A stretch of 64,000 nt of DNA, from contig NZ_JOGB01000024.1 of NCBI RefSeq assembly GCF_000719335.1, positions 1 to 64,000 on the forward strand, in the 5' to 3' direction. Shown here in pieces: positions 49,996 to 58,911 of the stretch; positions within the stretch are counted from its first letter, which is position 1; every line of letters starts with the position of its first letter. Source of the DNA: Streptomyces sp. NRRL S-87. GTDB lineage: Bacteria; Actinomycetota; Actinomycetes; Streptomycetales; Streptomycetaceae. The notes beneath the pieces were generated by a model. The model did no database searches. It was not told where the DNA came from and saw nothing but the letters and a program-made list of their open reading frames with translations. A program made the translations under genes and the position numbers.

Positions 49996-51095
49996 GTCGT
50001 GGCCTTTCGGTGGCGCGGGAGGGTCGGGATCAGGTCGGCGGCGCGGGCCGCGAGGGCGGGGGCGAGGCGGTATCCGGAGCCGCTGGCGGCGCCGGCGAAG
50101 ACCACCCGGCCGTCCGCGAGCGGCTCGACGAGGGCCGTGTTGCCGGGGCCGTAGGCGTCGCAGAACACCCGGCCGGAGACGCAGGCCGCGGCCAGCTCGG
50201 GGGCGTACCGGCCCAGCAGGGCGAGGGCCTCGTCGAGGTGGGCGGCGGAGACGGCGGGGTCGACCTCGGCCGGTTCGACGTCCCACTCCTGGCACGTGTA
50301 GCTGAAGAGCCAGTGGCCGCGGTGGTGGAAGGGCAGGAGGAAGGCGTCCTCGTCGTGGAAGACGATCGCCCGGTCCCCGGGAGCCGGCGGTACCTCGACG
50401 TGCAGGGCGACGATCTTCTTGACGCGGGCGCCGAGCGGGGCGACCAGGTCGGCCCAGGCGGGCTCGGCGAGCCAGGGGCCCGGGGCGAGCACCACGTGCC
50501 CGGCGGTCAGCTCCGCCCCGCCCGTCAGGGTGAGGCGGACCCCGTCGGGGCCCGGGTCGAGGGCGGTGACGGCCACGCCCTCGCGGAAGGCCGCGGCCGG
50601 CCGCAGCTCGGCCGCGAGGGTCTGGGTCAGGGCGTGGACGTCGGCGTACTGGCAGCCGTCGCCCTCCCACAGCCCGTACCCGGCGGGCAGGGCGGGCACC
50701 TGTGCGGGCAGGGCGTCGGCCGGGCGCAGCTCGGCCTCCGGCAGGTAGGCCTCGCGGAGGGCCGGTTCGCTCGCCAGCGGCGCGAGCACGCTCATTCCCA
50801 GGGGATGGATGGGCAGCTCGGGCCGGGCGGAGTGCAGGTCGGCGTAGAACCGCTCGCTCTCGGCGGCCAGTTCCCGGGTGGTGGCGCTGGCGCCGCGCGG
50901 GAAGTGCAGGCCGGCGGAGCGGCGGGTGGCGCCGGAGCCGACGAGGTCCCGGTCCATGACGGTGACGGACGTGCCGGGGGCGCGGGCGAGGATCTCGCGG
51001 GCGGTGAGCACCCCGAGGATGCCCGCGCCCACGATCGCCACGTCCGTGCGCCCGGGTCCGCGCGGCGGTGCGGGAGGGGTGGCTGCGCCGGTCAT
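49992..51095 (-). CDS. FAD-dependent oxidase of hydrazine pathway (DAO family)
   Basis: The 367-aa DAO-fold flavoprotein has the dinucleotide motif DVAIVGAGILGVLTAREI at the N-terminus, RRSAGLHFPRG, and VFAGAASGSGYRLAPALA near the C-terminus. It lies between the synthetase and the lysine hydroxylase with ATGA overlaps on both sides. This is the position and family of Spb39, which oxidatively cleaves N6-(carboxymethylamino)lysine to hydrazinoacetate and aminoadipate semialdehyde. Confidence 0.88.
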   Translation of the reverse strand: MTGAATPPAPPRGPGRTDVAIVGAGILGVLTAREILARAPGTSVTVMDRDLVGSGATRRSAGLHFPRGASATTRELAAESERFYADLHSARPELPIHPLGMSVLAPLASEPALREAYLPEAELRPADALPAQVPALPAGYGLWEGDGCQYADVHALTQTLAAELRPAAAFREGVAVTALDPGPDGVRLTLTGGAELTAGHVVLAPGPWLAEPAWADLVAPLGARVKKIVALHVEVPPAPGDRAIVFHDEDAFLLPFHHRGHWLFSYTCQEWDVEPAEVDPAVSAAHLDEALALLGRYAPELAAACVSGRVFCDAYGPGNTALVEPLADGRVVFAGAASGSGYRLAPALAARAADLIPTLPRHRKATT

Positions 51096-52423
51096 GCGCT
51101 CCACCGCTCGTCGCGCGGGGCCGACTTGGAGGACCACTCGATGAAGGAGGCCAGTTGCTCGTCGCTCCGGACGCCGATCAGCCGGTCGGCGATGCGGCGG
51201 CTGCGCCAGGCGTTGAGGCTGAGGTTGGGGTCGGCGAGGCCGCGCTGGCCGCGGACGCCGTTCTGGACGAAGATCCGGCGGTCGGCGGGGCCGTCCCAGC
51301 GCACGGCGTAGTCCTCGTCGACGCGCAGTTCGTCGCCCTCGCGTTCGAGGCGGTCGGCGACCGGGGCCAGGAAGTCCATGGCGGCCGGGCGGTAGCCGGT
51401 GGCCCAGACGATGACGTCGGCCTCGAACTTCTCGAGGGAGTCCGACTCGCCGTTGTGGCGGGCGCTGACCTCCCAGCCGCCGACGGCACCGGGGCTGACG
51501 TCGAAGACGTCACGGTCGGGGTGCAGGGCGACCAGGTCGTCGTTGTCCTCGACGAAGCGGTGGACGTAGATGGCCTGGTAGATCTCGCGCAGGGTGGACT
51601 CGGAGATGCCGTCGCTGGTGAGGATGTGGCGGGTGTTGAGGTGGTGGCGCTGCTCGCGGGGCAGCCCGTAGAAGTAGTCCGCGTGGCTCGGCATGTAGAA
51701 GTCGTTGGTGAACGGGGAGTCGTCGATCGGGAAGTAGTTCTGCCGGCGCGATATCCACGAGACCCGGCGCGGCAGTTCGGCCCCGGAGCGGGAGATCAGG
51801 TCCAGGAAGGCCTCGGCTCCGGACTGGCCGCCGCCGATGACGACCACGCGCTTGCCGCCCAGGCCGTGGGCGCGCTCCAGGTAGTCGGCCACGTGGAACT
51901 GGGTGGCGCCCTGGCCGTCCGCGCCCTGCGGGGGGATCCAGGGGCGGCTGCCGATGCCGACCACCACGTTGTCGGCGGTGGCGGTGCGGCGGTCGGTACG
52001 GACGGTGAAACGATTCGCCTCATCGTCGAAGGCGACCTCCCGCACGGTCTCGCCGAAGGCGATGTTCTCGTTGCGGCGGCTGGCCCAGGCGAGGTAGTTG
52101 CGGAACTCCCGGCGCGGCACGTCGTCGAAGCGGGCGTTGAGGAAGTGGTAGACCCGGCCCTTCTCGTGCAGGTAGGAGAGGAAGGAGAAGGGGCTGCTCG
52201 GGTCGGCGAGGCTGACCAGGTCCTTGAACTGGGACACCTGGAGGGTGGTGCCCGGGATCTGCTGGCCGTCGTGCCAGGTGAAGGACTCCTTGCGGTCGAC
52301 GAAGAGGTTGGGTACCTCCGGCCGGCCGTGCAGCAGTGACGCCAGGCTCAGGTTGGCCGGGCCCACGCCGACGCCTATGCAGCGGTAGTGGGCCGCACTG
52401 GACCGGTTGTTCTCGTGCCCCAT
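51092..52423 (-). CDS. L-lysine N6-hydroxylase
   Basis: This 443-aa class B flavin monooxygenase of the IucD/SidA family has GVGVGPANLSLASLL (FAD), VVVIGGGQSGAEAFLDL (NADPH), the DVIVWATGYRP motif and the C-terminal LSLNAWRSRRIADRL. It should make N6-hydroxy-L-lysine with O2 and NADPH. In a siderophore locus this would feed hydroxamates, but its coupling to the cupin-MetRS and oxidase genes points to hydrazine formation (Spb38 role). Confidence 0.92.
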   Translation of the reverse strand: MGHENNRSSAAHYRCIGVGVGPANLSLASLLHGRPEVPNLFVDRKESFTWHDGQQIPGTTLQVSQFKDLVSLADPSSPFSFLSYLHEKGRVYHFLNARFDDVPRREFRNYLAWASRRNENIAFGETVREVAFDDEANRFTVRTDRRTATADNVVVGIGSRPWIPPQGADGQGATQFHVADYLERAHGLGGKRVVVIGGGQSGAEAFLDLISRSGAELPRRVSWISRRQNYFPIDDSPFTNDFYMPSHADYFYGLPREQRHHLNTRHILTSDGISESTLREIYQAIYVHRFVEDNDDLVALHPDRDVFDVSPGAVGGWEVSARHNGESDSLEKFEADVIVWATGYRPAAMDFLAPVADRLEREGDELRVDEDYAVRWDGPADRRIFVQNGVRGQRGLADPNLSLNAWRSRRIADRLIGVRSDEQLASFIEWSSKSAPRDERWSA

Positions 52424-52503
52424 GGTTCGGACCTCTCATGTGGTGAAGCGGTGACGGGTGTGGGGAGGGAAGGGATGGCGCTCGTGGCTGGGGTCGTAGG
52501 GGT

Positions 52504-53880
52504 TCAGTGCGCGCGGGGACGTGCGGGCGGGCGGGGGGTGCGTACGGCGATCAGGCCGCAGACCGTGGCGAGCAGCGAGCAGCAGCCGACCAGCGGCCAC
52601 ACCAGGGCGCCGGTGGTGACGAAGAGCCAGCTGCCGGCCATCGGGCCGAGGGCGGAGCCGAGGCCGAACATGAACTGGAAGCTGCCGATGTAGCGCGAGC
52701 GCAGCGCCTCGGGGCCGGCCTTGGCCGGATAGGCGAAGACGGCGGGGCCGCCGAGGATCTCGCCGAGGGACCACACGAGGGTGCCGATGACCACCGCGGC
52801 CGGGCCGATGGGCAGCCCGTAGCAGGCGACGCCGGCGCCGACGAGGGCGAAGCCCAGACCGACGGTGATCTTCAGGGGCCAGCCCTGGGAGAGCTTGGTG
52901 ACCAGGAGCTCGAAGGCGATGACGATGAACCCGTTGAGCGCGACCGCGAAGGTGTACCAGAAGAGCGCCATGCCGGCGTCCTTCATGTAGAGCGGCAGCG
53001 TGGACAGGTACTGCATGTAGACGGCCGAGTGGAAGAAGGCCGCGGCGAGGTAGAGCAGGAAGCGGCGGTCGCGCAGGACGGCCGCGTAGCCGCCGGCCGC
53101 GGCCGGTGCGGCGCCGTCCCCGGCGTCCGCGGCGTCCGCGGTGCGGGCGGCGGTCCGGGGCGGCAGGGTGGCCCGGGCGACCACGGCGTACAGCAGGGCG
53201 ATGGCCGCCTCGCCCCAGAAGAGCAGGGTGTACGACTGCCCGCCCGCGTTGTAGAGCGCGTAGCCGACCAGGGGTGCGGCGGTGGCGCCCACGTTCAGGC
53301 CGAACCGGTACATCGCGAAGACCATGACCTGCCGGTCGCCGTCGGTCTCGTCGGCCAGCAGCGTGGCCGACGCCGGCCGGAACAACTGGGCGCCGAGGCT
53401 GACCAGCGCGACCGCGGCCAGCAGCAGCCCGTACGAGGGCAGGTAGAGCAGGGCGGCGGTGAGCACGGCGGTGCTGCTCATGGAGACGGTGGTGGCGCCC
53501 CGGATTCCCAGCCGTTCGGCGAGGGAGCCGCCGACGAGCGAGCCGGCCACCGCGCCCGCGCCGAAGACGCCGAGCGCGATGACGGTCCGGCCGTCGGAAT
53601 AGCCGCGGGAGGTGAGGAACAGGACGAGGAAGAGCTGGAGGAAGCCGCTGAGCCGGTTGACGAGCACCCCGGCGAGGACGGTCTTCACCGCGGGGCTCGA
53701 GTCCCGGAAGGTGGCCCAGACCGTGGGTCGTCCGGCAGCGGGGGCCGGGTCCTGCCGCCGGCTGCCGTCGGCGGCGGGCGGGGCCGCCGGGAGCGACCCG
53801 AGCGACCCAAGCGACTCGGGTCCGCGGACGTCCTCCCCGGCCTCCGGACCGGCCGCCGGGGCGGTGAGGTCAGCGCTCAT
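52504..53880 (-). CDS. MFS transporter in the hydrazine operon
   Basis: The 458-aa protein has 12 predicted membrane helices after a ~50-residue Pro/Ala/Ser-rich cytoplasmic N-terminus. It includes VNRLSGFLQLFLVLFLTSRG and LGIRGATTVSMS as motif A-like region, typical of the YfmO/MdtH-like DHA1 branch. It overlaps the ATP-grasp gene by 11 bp, so it belongs to the operon and probably exports the final product or gives self-resistance. Confidence 0.85.
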   Translation of the reverse strand: MSADLTAPAAGPEAGEDVRGPESLGSLGSLPAAPPAADGSRRQDPAPAAGRPTVWATFRDSSPAVKTVLAGVLVNRLSGFLQLFLVLFLTSRGYSDGRTVIALGVFGAGAVAGSLVGGSLAERLGIRGATTVSMSSTAVLTAALLYLPSYGLLLAAVALVSLGAQLFRPASATLLADETDGDRQVMVFAMYRFGLNVGATAAPLVGYALYNAGGQSYTLLFWGEAAIALLYAVVARATLPPRTAARTADAADAGDGAAPAAAGGYAAVLRDRRFLLYLAAAFFHSAVYMQYLSTLPLYMKDAGMALFWYTFAVALNGFIVIAFELLVTKLSQGWPLKITVGLGFALVGAGVACYGLPIGPAAVVIGTLVWSLGEILGGPAVFAYPAKAGPEALRSRYIGSFQFMFGLGSALGPMAGSWLFVTTGALVWPLVGCCSLLATVCGLIAVRTPRPPARPRAH

Positions 53881-55240
53881 CGTCCACCACCGGGTCGACG
53901 GTGACGGTCACGGCGGCCCGCACCCGGCGCTCCAGCTCGTCCAGTTCCGCAGGGGTCGGCGCGTCGATGAGGAACGTCACCGCCCGGTCGTCGGAGCTGG
54001 CGAGCGGCGTCAGGCGGGCGCCGGCCTCCTTGAGGACGAGCAGGGCGCGCAGCGCGCCGGGGTCGTCGGCCGCGCCGGGCACGGTCTCGGGCCACATGCC
54101 GCCGTCGCCGCCGACCCACTGCGGCGCCACGCCGGGCCAGTCGAGGGCGACGGTGCCGAGGGCGCCCTCCTCGTGCTCCAGGTAGACCTGGCGGGCGTAG
54201 CGGGCCGGGGCCGGGTAGGCGGCGGGCTCGCCGAGCGCGATGCGGACGATCTCCGGCTCCATCGGCTGCCCGGTGGCCAGGTGGTAGAGGGCGAGCAGGC
54301 CGTCGCCGGGGGTGCGGGCGGCGACCTCCATCAGGTACGGGCGGCCGTCGTCGCCGGTGCGCCACTCGGCGTGCGCGATGCCGTCGCGGAAGCCGAGGGC
54401 GGCGAGCATCCGCAGGTTGGCGGCGAGGAGTTCGGCGTGGCCGGCCGGGTCGGCGCTGGGCACCGAGTGGGCGAGCTCGACGAAGGTCCGGTCCCCGGAC
54501 TCGGTGGTCTCCTTGCGGGTGACCGAGGTGAAGACCACCTCTCCCTGCTGGACCAGGGACTCCACCGAGTACTCCTGGCCGCTGACCTTCTGCTCGACGA
54601 GGATCGTCTCGTGGTCGGGGTACTCCCGCAGCAGCGCGCGCAGCGCGTCGGGCCCGTCGACGGCGATCACGCCGGAGCTGGAGTGCCGGGTGGCCGGCTT
54701 GACGACGACCGGGTAGCGCAGGGCGGCCAGGTCGGCGTCCTCGCGGGTGCCGGGCGCCAGGACCAGGGAGGCGGGGCTGAACTCGTCGAGGTACCAGCGC
54801 TGGAGGTACTTGCTGCGGCACACGCGGGTGGCCCGCAGCCCCGGGCCGGGCAGGCCCAGCGCGTCGCACAGCAGGCCGGTCTGCTCGACCAGGGTCTCGC
54901 CGACCGCGTAGGCGCCGACCAGGGTGTAGCGGCCGCGCCAGGCGCGGGCCCGGGCGATGAAGGAGGGGGTGAAGGAGCCCTCCTGGTCGAGGGAGCCGTC
55001 GACGTACGCGATGTCGTCGATGAGGGCGGCCGGGTGGGCCGGGTCCTTGCGGGCGGCGGTGGCGGCCTCGCGGTAGGCCTCCGGGGTGATGAGCAGGATC
55101 TTCAGGCCCCGGGCGGACAGCTCCTCGAGATAGCGGGTGTTGCGGCAGACGACCCAGAACGCGCCGGTGAGGACGAACGCCTCGGGGGCGGGGGCGGCTA
55201 TGCCGGAGTCGGAGTGGGGGGCGGGCGCGGTGCGGGTCAT
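53870..55240 (-). CDS. ATP-grasp carboxylate-amine ligase
   Basis: The 456-aa protein has a preATP-grasp Rossmann part (about 20-110, ILLITPEAYREA), ATP-binding loop (YPVVVKPATRHSSSGV near 200) and metal-binding RPYLMEVAARTPGDG near 310. It resembles amino-acid ligases of the DUF4343/BacD-like group that make dipeptides or amides. In a cluster with only one NRPS adenylation domain it could form a further peptide bond, such as joining an AmCP-derived amino acid. The substrate cannot be determined. Confidence 0.85.
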   Translation of the reverse strand: MTRTAPAPHSDSGIAAPAPEAFVLTGAFWVVCRNTRYLEELSARGLKILLITPEAYREAATAARKDPAHPAALIDDIAYVDGSLDQEGSFTPSFIARARAWRGRYTLVGAYAVGETLVEQTGLLCDALGLPGPGLRATRVCRSKYLQRWYLDEFSPASLVLAPGTREDADLAALRYPVVVKPATRHSSSGVIAVDGPDALRALLREYPDHETILVEQKVSGQEYSVESLVQQGEVVFTSVTRKETTESGDRTFVELAHSVPSADPAGHAELLAANLRMLAALGFRDGIAHAEWRTGDDGRPYLMEVAARTPGDGLLALYHLATGQPMEPEIVRIALGEPAAYPAPARYARQVYLEHEEGALGTVALDWPGVAPQWVGGDGGMWPETVPGAADDPGALRALLVLKEAGARLTPLASSDDRAVTFLIDAPTPAELDELERRVRAAVTVTVDPVVDDER

Positions 55241-56439
55241 GCCGGGGCTCCAGATGAGGGATCGGTCGGGTGGGCGTCGAGCTGCTCGTGAACGGTGGAG
55301 CGCAGGCCCCGGTCGGCGAGGAAGGCCAGCCAGCGGCCCGTCTCGTCGGGGGACCCGGCGGCCCGCTGGAGCCCGGCGGGGAGGGCGCCGTCGAGGATCC
55401 GGGTCACGCCGTGGGCCAGCGGGAGGGAGACGCAGCGGGCCATGGCGGACTCGTCGGCCCTGCCGGTGAGGTCCAGCCGGTGGCTGCCGGACCAGTGGCG
55501 GCCGTCCTCGGTGCGCAGGTCCAGCGCGACGGAGAGCACGACGCGGTCGCGGTCGTCGGCGGTGGCCGGGTAGCGGGCGGCGAGGTCGGCGGCCAGCGCG
55601 CGGACGGCCTGCTCGTCGCCGGTGGCGACGGTCTCGAAGACCGGCTTCCAGGCGGCGGACCAGCCCTGCGACCGCATCGTGCCGCGGACGAAGGTCTCCG
55701 GCCGCCAGCCGTCCGGGAAGCCGTACTGGCCGATGAAGGGCAGGCTGTCGCGGTTGGGGTAGACCTCGAAGGGCTCGCCGTCGAGGATCAGGGGCCGGAC
55801 GGCCTCCCACGGGTGGACCACGGTGCGCTCGGCGCCGTCGTCCACGTAGCGGGCGGGCGAGCCGAGGGCGGCCAGCACCCCGTACGGGGCCCAGCTGAAG
55901 CGGTAGCGGAACTCGTTGGGCTCGGCCGGCAGGCCGCCGCAGAAGGACGTGAAGACGGCGGTGGCGGGGACGTCCCCGAGGACCGCCCGGGCCCGGGCGA
56001 CCAGGTCGTGCGCGTACAGGTGGTCGATGCCCGGGTCGAGTCCGGCCTCGGTGAGGACGACGGTACGGGTGGACGTCCGCGCCCGCTCCGCCAGCTCGAC
56101 CAGCTCGGGGGAGGTGTAGCTGGTGCAGGCGAAGTGCGCGCCGGCGGCCAGCGCGGTGCGCAGGAGTACCGGGTGCTCGGCGGCCGGCAGCATCGAGACG
56201 AGCACGTCGCCGGCGGCCACCTCGGCGGCCAGGGCATCGGGGTCGTAGGCCCGTACCTCGGCGCGGCCGGCCAGGCCCAGGGCGGCCAGCCGCTCGGTGG
56301 CGCGCTCGGCGGTGCGGTCCCACAGCAGGACGCGGGCGGCGCGGTCGCAGACGAGGCCGAGGCCGGAGGCGCCGGTGGACAGGCCGGTGCCTATCCAGTG
56401 CACGGTGCCGGAGGCGGGTGCGGGGGTTTCAGCGGACAC
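55237..56439 (-). CDS. Saccharopine dehydrogenase, Glu-forming (LYS9-like)
   Basis: The 400-aa protein has an N-terminal Rossmann fold (HWIGTGLSTGASGLGLVCDR, VLVSMLPAAEHPVLLRTALA, FACTSYTSPELVELAERA) and the family's middle signature VVLTEAGLDPGIDHLYAHDL. LYS9/saccharopine reductase enzymes interconvert saccharopine with aminoadipate semialdehyde plus glutamate. The start is GTG 56439. It is next to a LYS1-like gene and in the same operon as an oxidase expected to release aminoadipate semialdehyde. Confidence 0.83.
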   Translation of the reverse strand: MSAETPAPASGTVHWIGTGLSTGASGLGLVCDRAARVLLWDRTAERATERLAALGLAGRAEVRAYDPDALAAEVAAGDVLVSMLPAAEHPVLLRTALAAGAHFACTSYTSPELVELAERARTSTRTVVLTEAGLDPGIDHLYAHDLVARARAVLGDVPATAVFTSFCGGLPAEPNEFRYRFSWAPYGVLAALGSPARYVDDGAERTVVHPWEAVRPLILDGEPFEVYPNRDSLPFIGQYGFPDGWRPETFVRGTMRSQGWSAAWKPVFETVATGDEQAVRALAADLAARYPATADDRDRVVLSVALDLRTEDGRHWSGSHRLDLTGRADESAMARCVSLPLAHGVTRILDGALPAGLQRAAGSPDETGRWLAFLADRGLRSTVHEQLDAHPTDPSSGAPA

Positions 56440-57511
56440 GGGTGGCCTCCTCCAGGGGGGCGGTCGCGGACTCGAACAGGCGCAGGGCGCGGGCCCAGAC
56501 GGGGTCCCAGCCGCCGGCGGGGGCGGCGGCGTCCGTCAGGCGGGCCAGGTGCGGGGCGAGTTCGGCGGAGAAGGCGCGGCTGGCCTCCACCGGCAGCAGG
56601 GACGGCAGGTTGTCGATGGCGATCAGGTCCAGCGGGGCGGCCCCGCCGCGCAGCGCGCGGACCGGGTCGGCCCAGGTCGTGGTCTCGTCGTAGACCGGCA
56701 GGACGTTGCACTCGGAGGTGACGTCGCAGGTGACGTCGGAGACGAGGGAGAGCCGGCGGGCGGGCTCGTCCAGGTCGGCCGGGGTGAGGAAGGGCGGCAC
56801 CGGGCGGACCGTCAGCACGGTGTTGACCATGAGGTCGTGGGCCAGGAGCGCGGGGCGGTCCAGGTCGCGGGTCTCCGCCACGTCCCAGCGGGTGGGGTCC
56901 AGGCCGGCCCGCTCCAGCGCGTCGCAGGCGCCGCGGCCGCTGCGGCCGAGCGCGCCGACCACCAGGGCGCGGGTGTCGTCGTCGGCGGCGTCGGCGGCGA
57001 GCAGCGCGTCGAGGGCGGGGCGGGCGGTGGGGACGAGCGGGGCGGTCAGCCGGCCGCGGCGGTGCAGGACCGCGAGGGCGGCGCCGATGTAGCCGGCCCA
57101 GTAGCCGAAGGCGGCCACCCGGCGGCCGTCGTCGTCGGTGAGGTACTCGAGGTCGAGCAGGGCGCCGCCGCCGGCGGTGAAGCGGCCGAGCAGCGCCTCG
57201 GCGCCGGCCTGGCCCTTGTAGGCGTGGGCGAAGTAGATGTGGCGGTGGTGCAGTGCGGCCGGCCCGTCGGGGAGTTCCTTCAGGCCGAGTACGTAGGCGT
57301 CCTGGGGGGCCGCGGTCCAGCTGCCGGCCGGCGCGGTGGCGCAGCCGGCGGCGGCGTAGTCGGCCAGGGGGAAGGCGCGCTGGTCGGAGTCCTCGACGGT
57401 GATGCGTACGCCCTGCCGGACGAGGGTGGCCGCGTCCTCGGGGACGAGGGGGGCGCGGCGTTCGGTGGGACGGGCCTCGTGGCGCATCCAGAGGTGCGGG
57501 CGGTCCGACAT
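56429..57511 (-). CDS. Saccharopine dehydrogenase, Lys-forming (LYS1-like)
   Basis: The 360-aa protein starts with an AlaDH/PNT N-domain (LWMRHEARPTERRAPLVPED), then VYFxHAYK-like IYFAHAYKGQ and a nucleotide-binding ALVVGALGRSGRGACDALER. This is the LYS1 family, which interconverts saccharopine with lysine plus 2-oxoglutarate. It overlaps the LYS9-like gene by 11 bp. The two together could turn aminoadipate semialdehyde into lysine within this pathway. Confidence 0.83.
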   Translation of the reverse strand: MSDRPHLWMRHEARPTERRAPLVPEDAATLVRQGVRITVEDSDQRAFPLADYAAAGCATAPAGSWTAAPQDAYVLGLKELPDGPAALHHRHIYFAHAYKGQAGAEALLGRFTAGGGALLDLEYLTDDDGRRVAAFGYWAGYIGAALAVLHRRGRLTAPLVPTARPALDALLAADAADDDTRALVVGALGRSGRGACDALERAGLDPTRWDVAETRDLDRPALLAHDLMVNTVLTVRPVPPFLTPADLDEPARRLSLVSDVTCDVTSECNVLPVYDETTTWADPVRALRGGAAPLDLIAIDNLPSLLPVEASRAFSAELAPHLARLTDAAAPAGGWDPVWARALRLFESATAPLEEATRVR

Positions 57512-57629
57512 GAGGGGGTTTGTCCTGTCTGGAGGCATGCGGGTGGGCGGCACCCGTGCCGGAGCGGCGGCGGGCGCGGAGTGCGGGCGTGGTCTGGGGG
57601 CGGCGGGAGAGGTCTGGGGCGGCGGGAGA

Positions 57630-58721
57630 TCAGGGGGTGGCGGGCAGGTCGGCGGGGTCCCAGCCTGCCGCGAGCAGTTCGGTGACCACGGCGCCGGCCA
57701 GGGCCGCCGCCAGGTCCTCGCCCGGGCAGCGGTGGGCGGCGGCACCGAAGGTGAACACCGTCGGATTCACCCGGCCGGGGAGCAGCGCGTGCGGATCGGG
57801 GTTGACGGACGGGTCGCGGTTGGCCGCGGCGAGCACCACGAGCACCTGCCCGCCGGGCTCGACCGTGGCGCCGCCGTGGTGGAAGGCCCCGGCCGCGAAC
57901 CGGCGGGTGTTCTGGATCGGGGCGTCGTGCCGGACCACCTCGCGGACCAGCGCTTCGGCGGCCCGCGGGGTGCCGGGGCGGACGGCGCCGCGGGCCAGCG
58001 CGACCAGCGTGTTGCCGATCAGGCCTGCGGTGGCGTCGTACGTCTGGGACAGGAAGCCCACCGCGTTGGCGAGCAGCGGCGCGGTGTCCGGCCAGGAGTC
58101 CTGCCGGGCCGCCCGGACCAGCTCGGCCAACAGCCCTTCCCGCGACCCGTCCAGGCCGGGCCGGAGCAGGTCCTGGAGGCGGGCGGCGGCCAGCGCCGCC
58201 GCCTTGTACTGCTCCTCCGAGGCGCCCGCGGGGATGCACTGCACGAAGTCCCCGACCAGCCGGGCCGCCTCGGCGTCGGCTCCGTCGGTCAGGCCCAGGA
58301 GGCCGGCCACCGTCCGGGCCGGCACCCCGAACATCAGCTCCTGGTACGGGACCCCGCCGCCCGCCGCCAGCACCTCGCGGGTGTGCGCCGCGGCGAGGGC
58401 GGCCGCGCGGGCCGTGTCGGCCCGGCCCAGCGCCCGTACGACCAGGGCCTTCAGGCGCTGCGGGAGGCTGCCGTCGGTCATGCGGACCAGGTCCCCGAAG
58501 ACCTCGCCGGCCGCGGTGCCGGTGATGCCCGTGGGGACCGGTTCCCCGGCGGGGCGCACCCTCAGCTGCGGTGCGGCCAGGACGGCGCGGACCGCCGTCG
58601 CGTCGGCGGCCACCCAGGCGTTCAGCGACCCGTCGTACGCGAAGGGGCGGTCGGCGACCAGGTCCGCGTAGTACGGGTACGGGTCGGGGTGCCGCACGGC
58701 GTCGATCGGGGTGGTGGTCAC
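57630..58721 (-). CDS. Cytochrome P450
   Basis: The 363-aa protein is short for a bacterial P450 (usually about 400). It has the ExxR motif in LVREVVRHDAP, the I-helix region LSQTYDATAGLIGNTL (Asp and Thr kept, preceding Gly missing), and the haem ligand in FTFGAAAHRCPGEDLA. It would hydroxylate or otherwise oxidise an intermediate. GTG 58721 follows AAGGAG. Confidence 0.88.
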   Translation of the reverse strand: MTTTPIDAVRHPDPYPYYADLVADRPFAYDGSLNAWVAADATAVRAVLAAPQLRVRPAGEPVPTGITGTAAGEVFGDLVRMTDGSLPQRLKALVVRALGRADTARAAALAAAHTREVLAAGGGVPYQELMFGVPARTVAGLLGLTDGADAEAARLVGDFVQCIPAGASEEQYKAAALAAARLQDLLRPGLDGSREGLLAELVRAARQDSWPDTAPLLANAVGFLSQTYDATAGLIGNTLVALARGAVRPGTPRAAEALVREVVRHDAPIQNTRRFAAGAFHHGGATVEPGGQVLVVLAAANRDPSVNPDPHALLPGRVNPTVFTFGAAAHRCPGEDLAAALAGAVVTELLAAGWDPADLPATP

Positions 58722-58734
58722 GGGGGCTCCTTGC

Positions 58735-58888
58735 TCGGTGGAACGGGGTGGTGCGGGTGGTGCGGGGTGCGGGGGGTGTGCGGGGTGCGGGGGGTGCAAA
58801 GGGTGCGGGGGGCGGGGGACGGGCCGGGTGCGGGCCGGTGGGTGGGTGTGCCCACCCGTTCCGCCCTGCGGAACGACTGCCCACACCC
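58735..58888. repeat. GTGCGGGG repeat followed by a hairpin
   Basis: GTGCGGGGGGTGTGCGGGGT words fill about 58740-58840. Then GGGTGTG (58844-58850) and CGTTCCGC (58857-58864) are matched by GCGGAACG (58868-58875) and CACACCC (58882-58888), forming a nested hairpin. It lies inside the long operon between the acyl-CoA dehydrogenase and P450 genes and could attenuate transcription. Confidence 0.7.
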
Positions 58889-58911
58889 ATGGGGCGCGGG
58901 CCCCACCCTTT

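Noticed and set aside
51092..52423. Hydroxamate siderophore hydroxylase
   Set aside because: No NIS synthetase, siderophore acyltransferase or iron-uptake genes nearby; the neighbours are the hydrazine enzymes.
55237..57511. General lysine catabolism operon
   Set aside because: Possible, but both genes are embedded with short overlaps in the biosynthetic operon and no aminoadipate semialdehyde dehydrogenase accompanies them.
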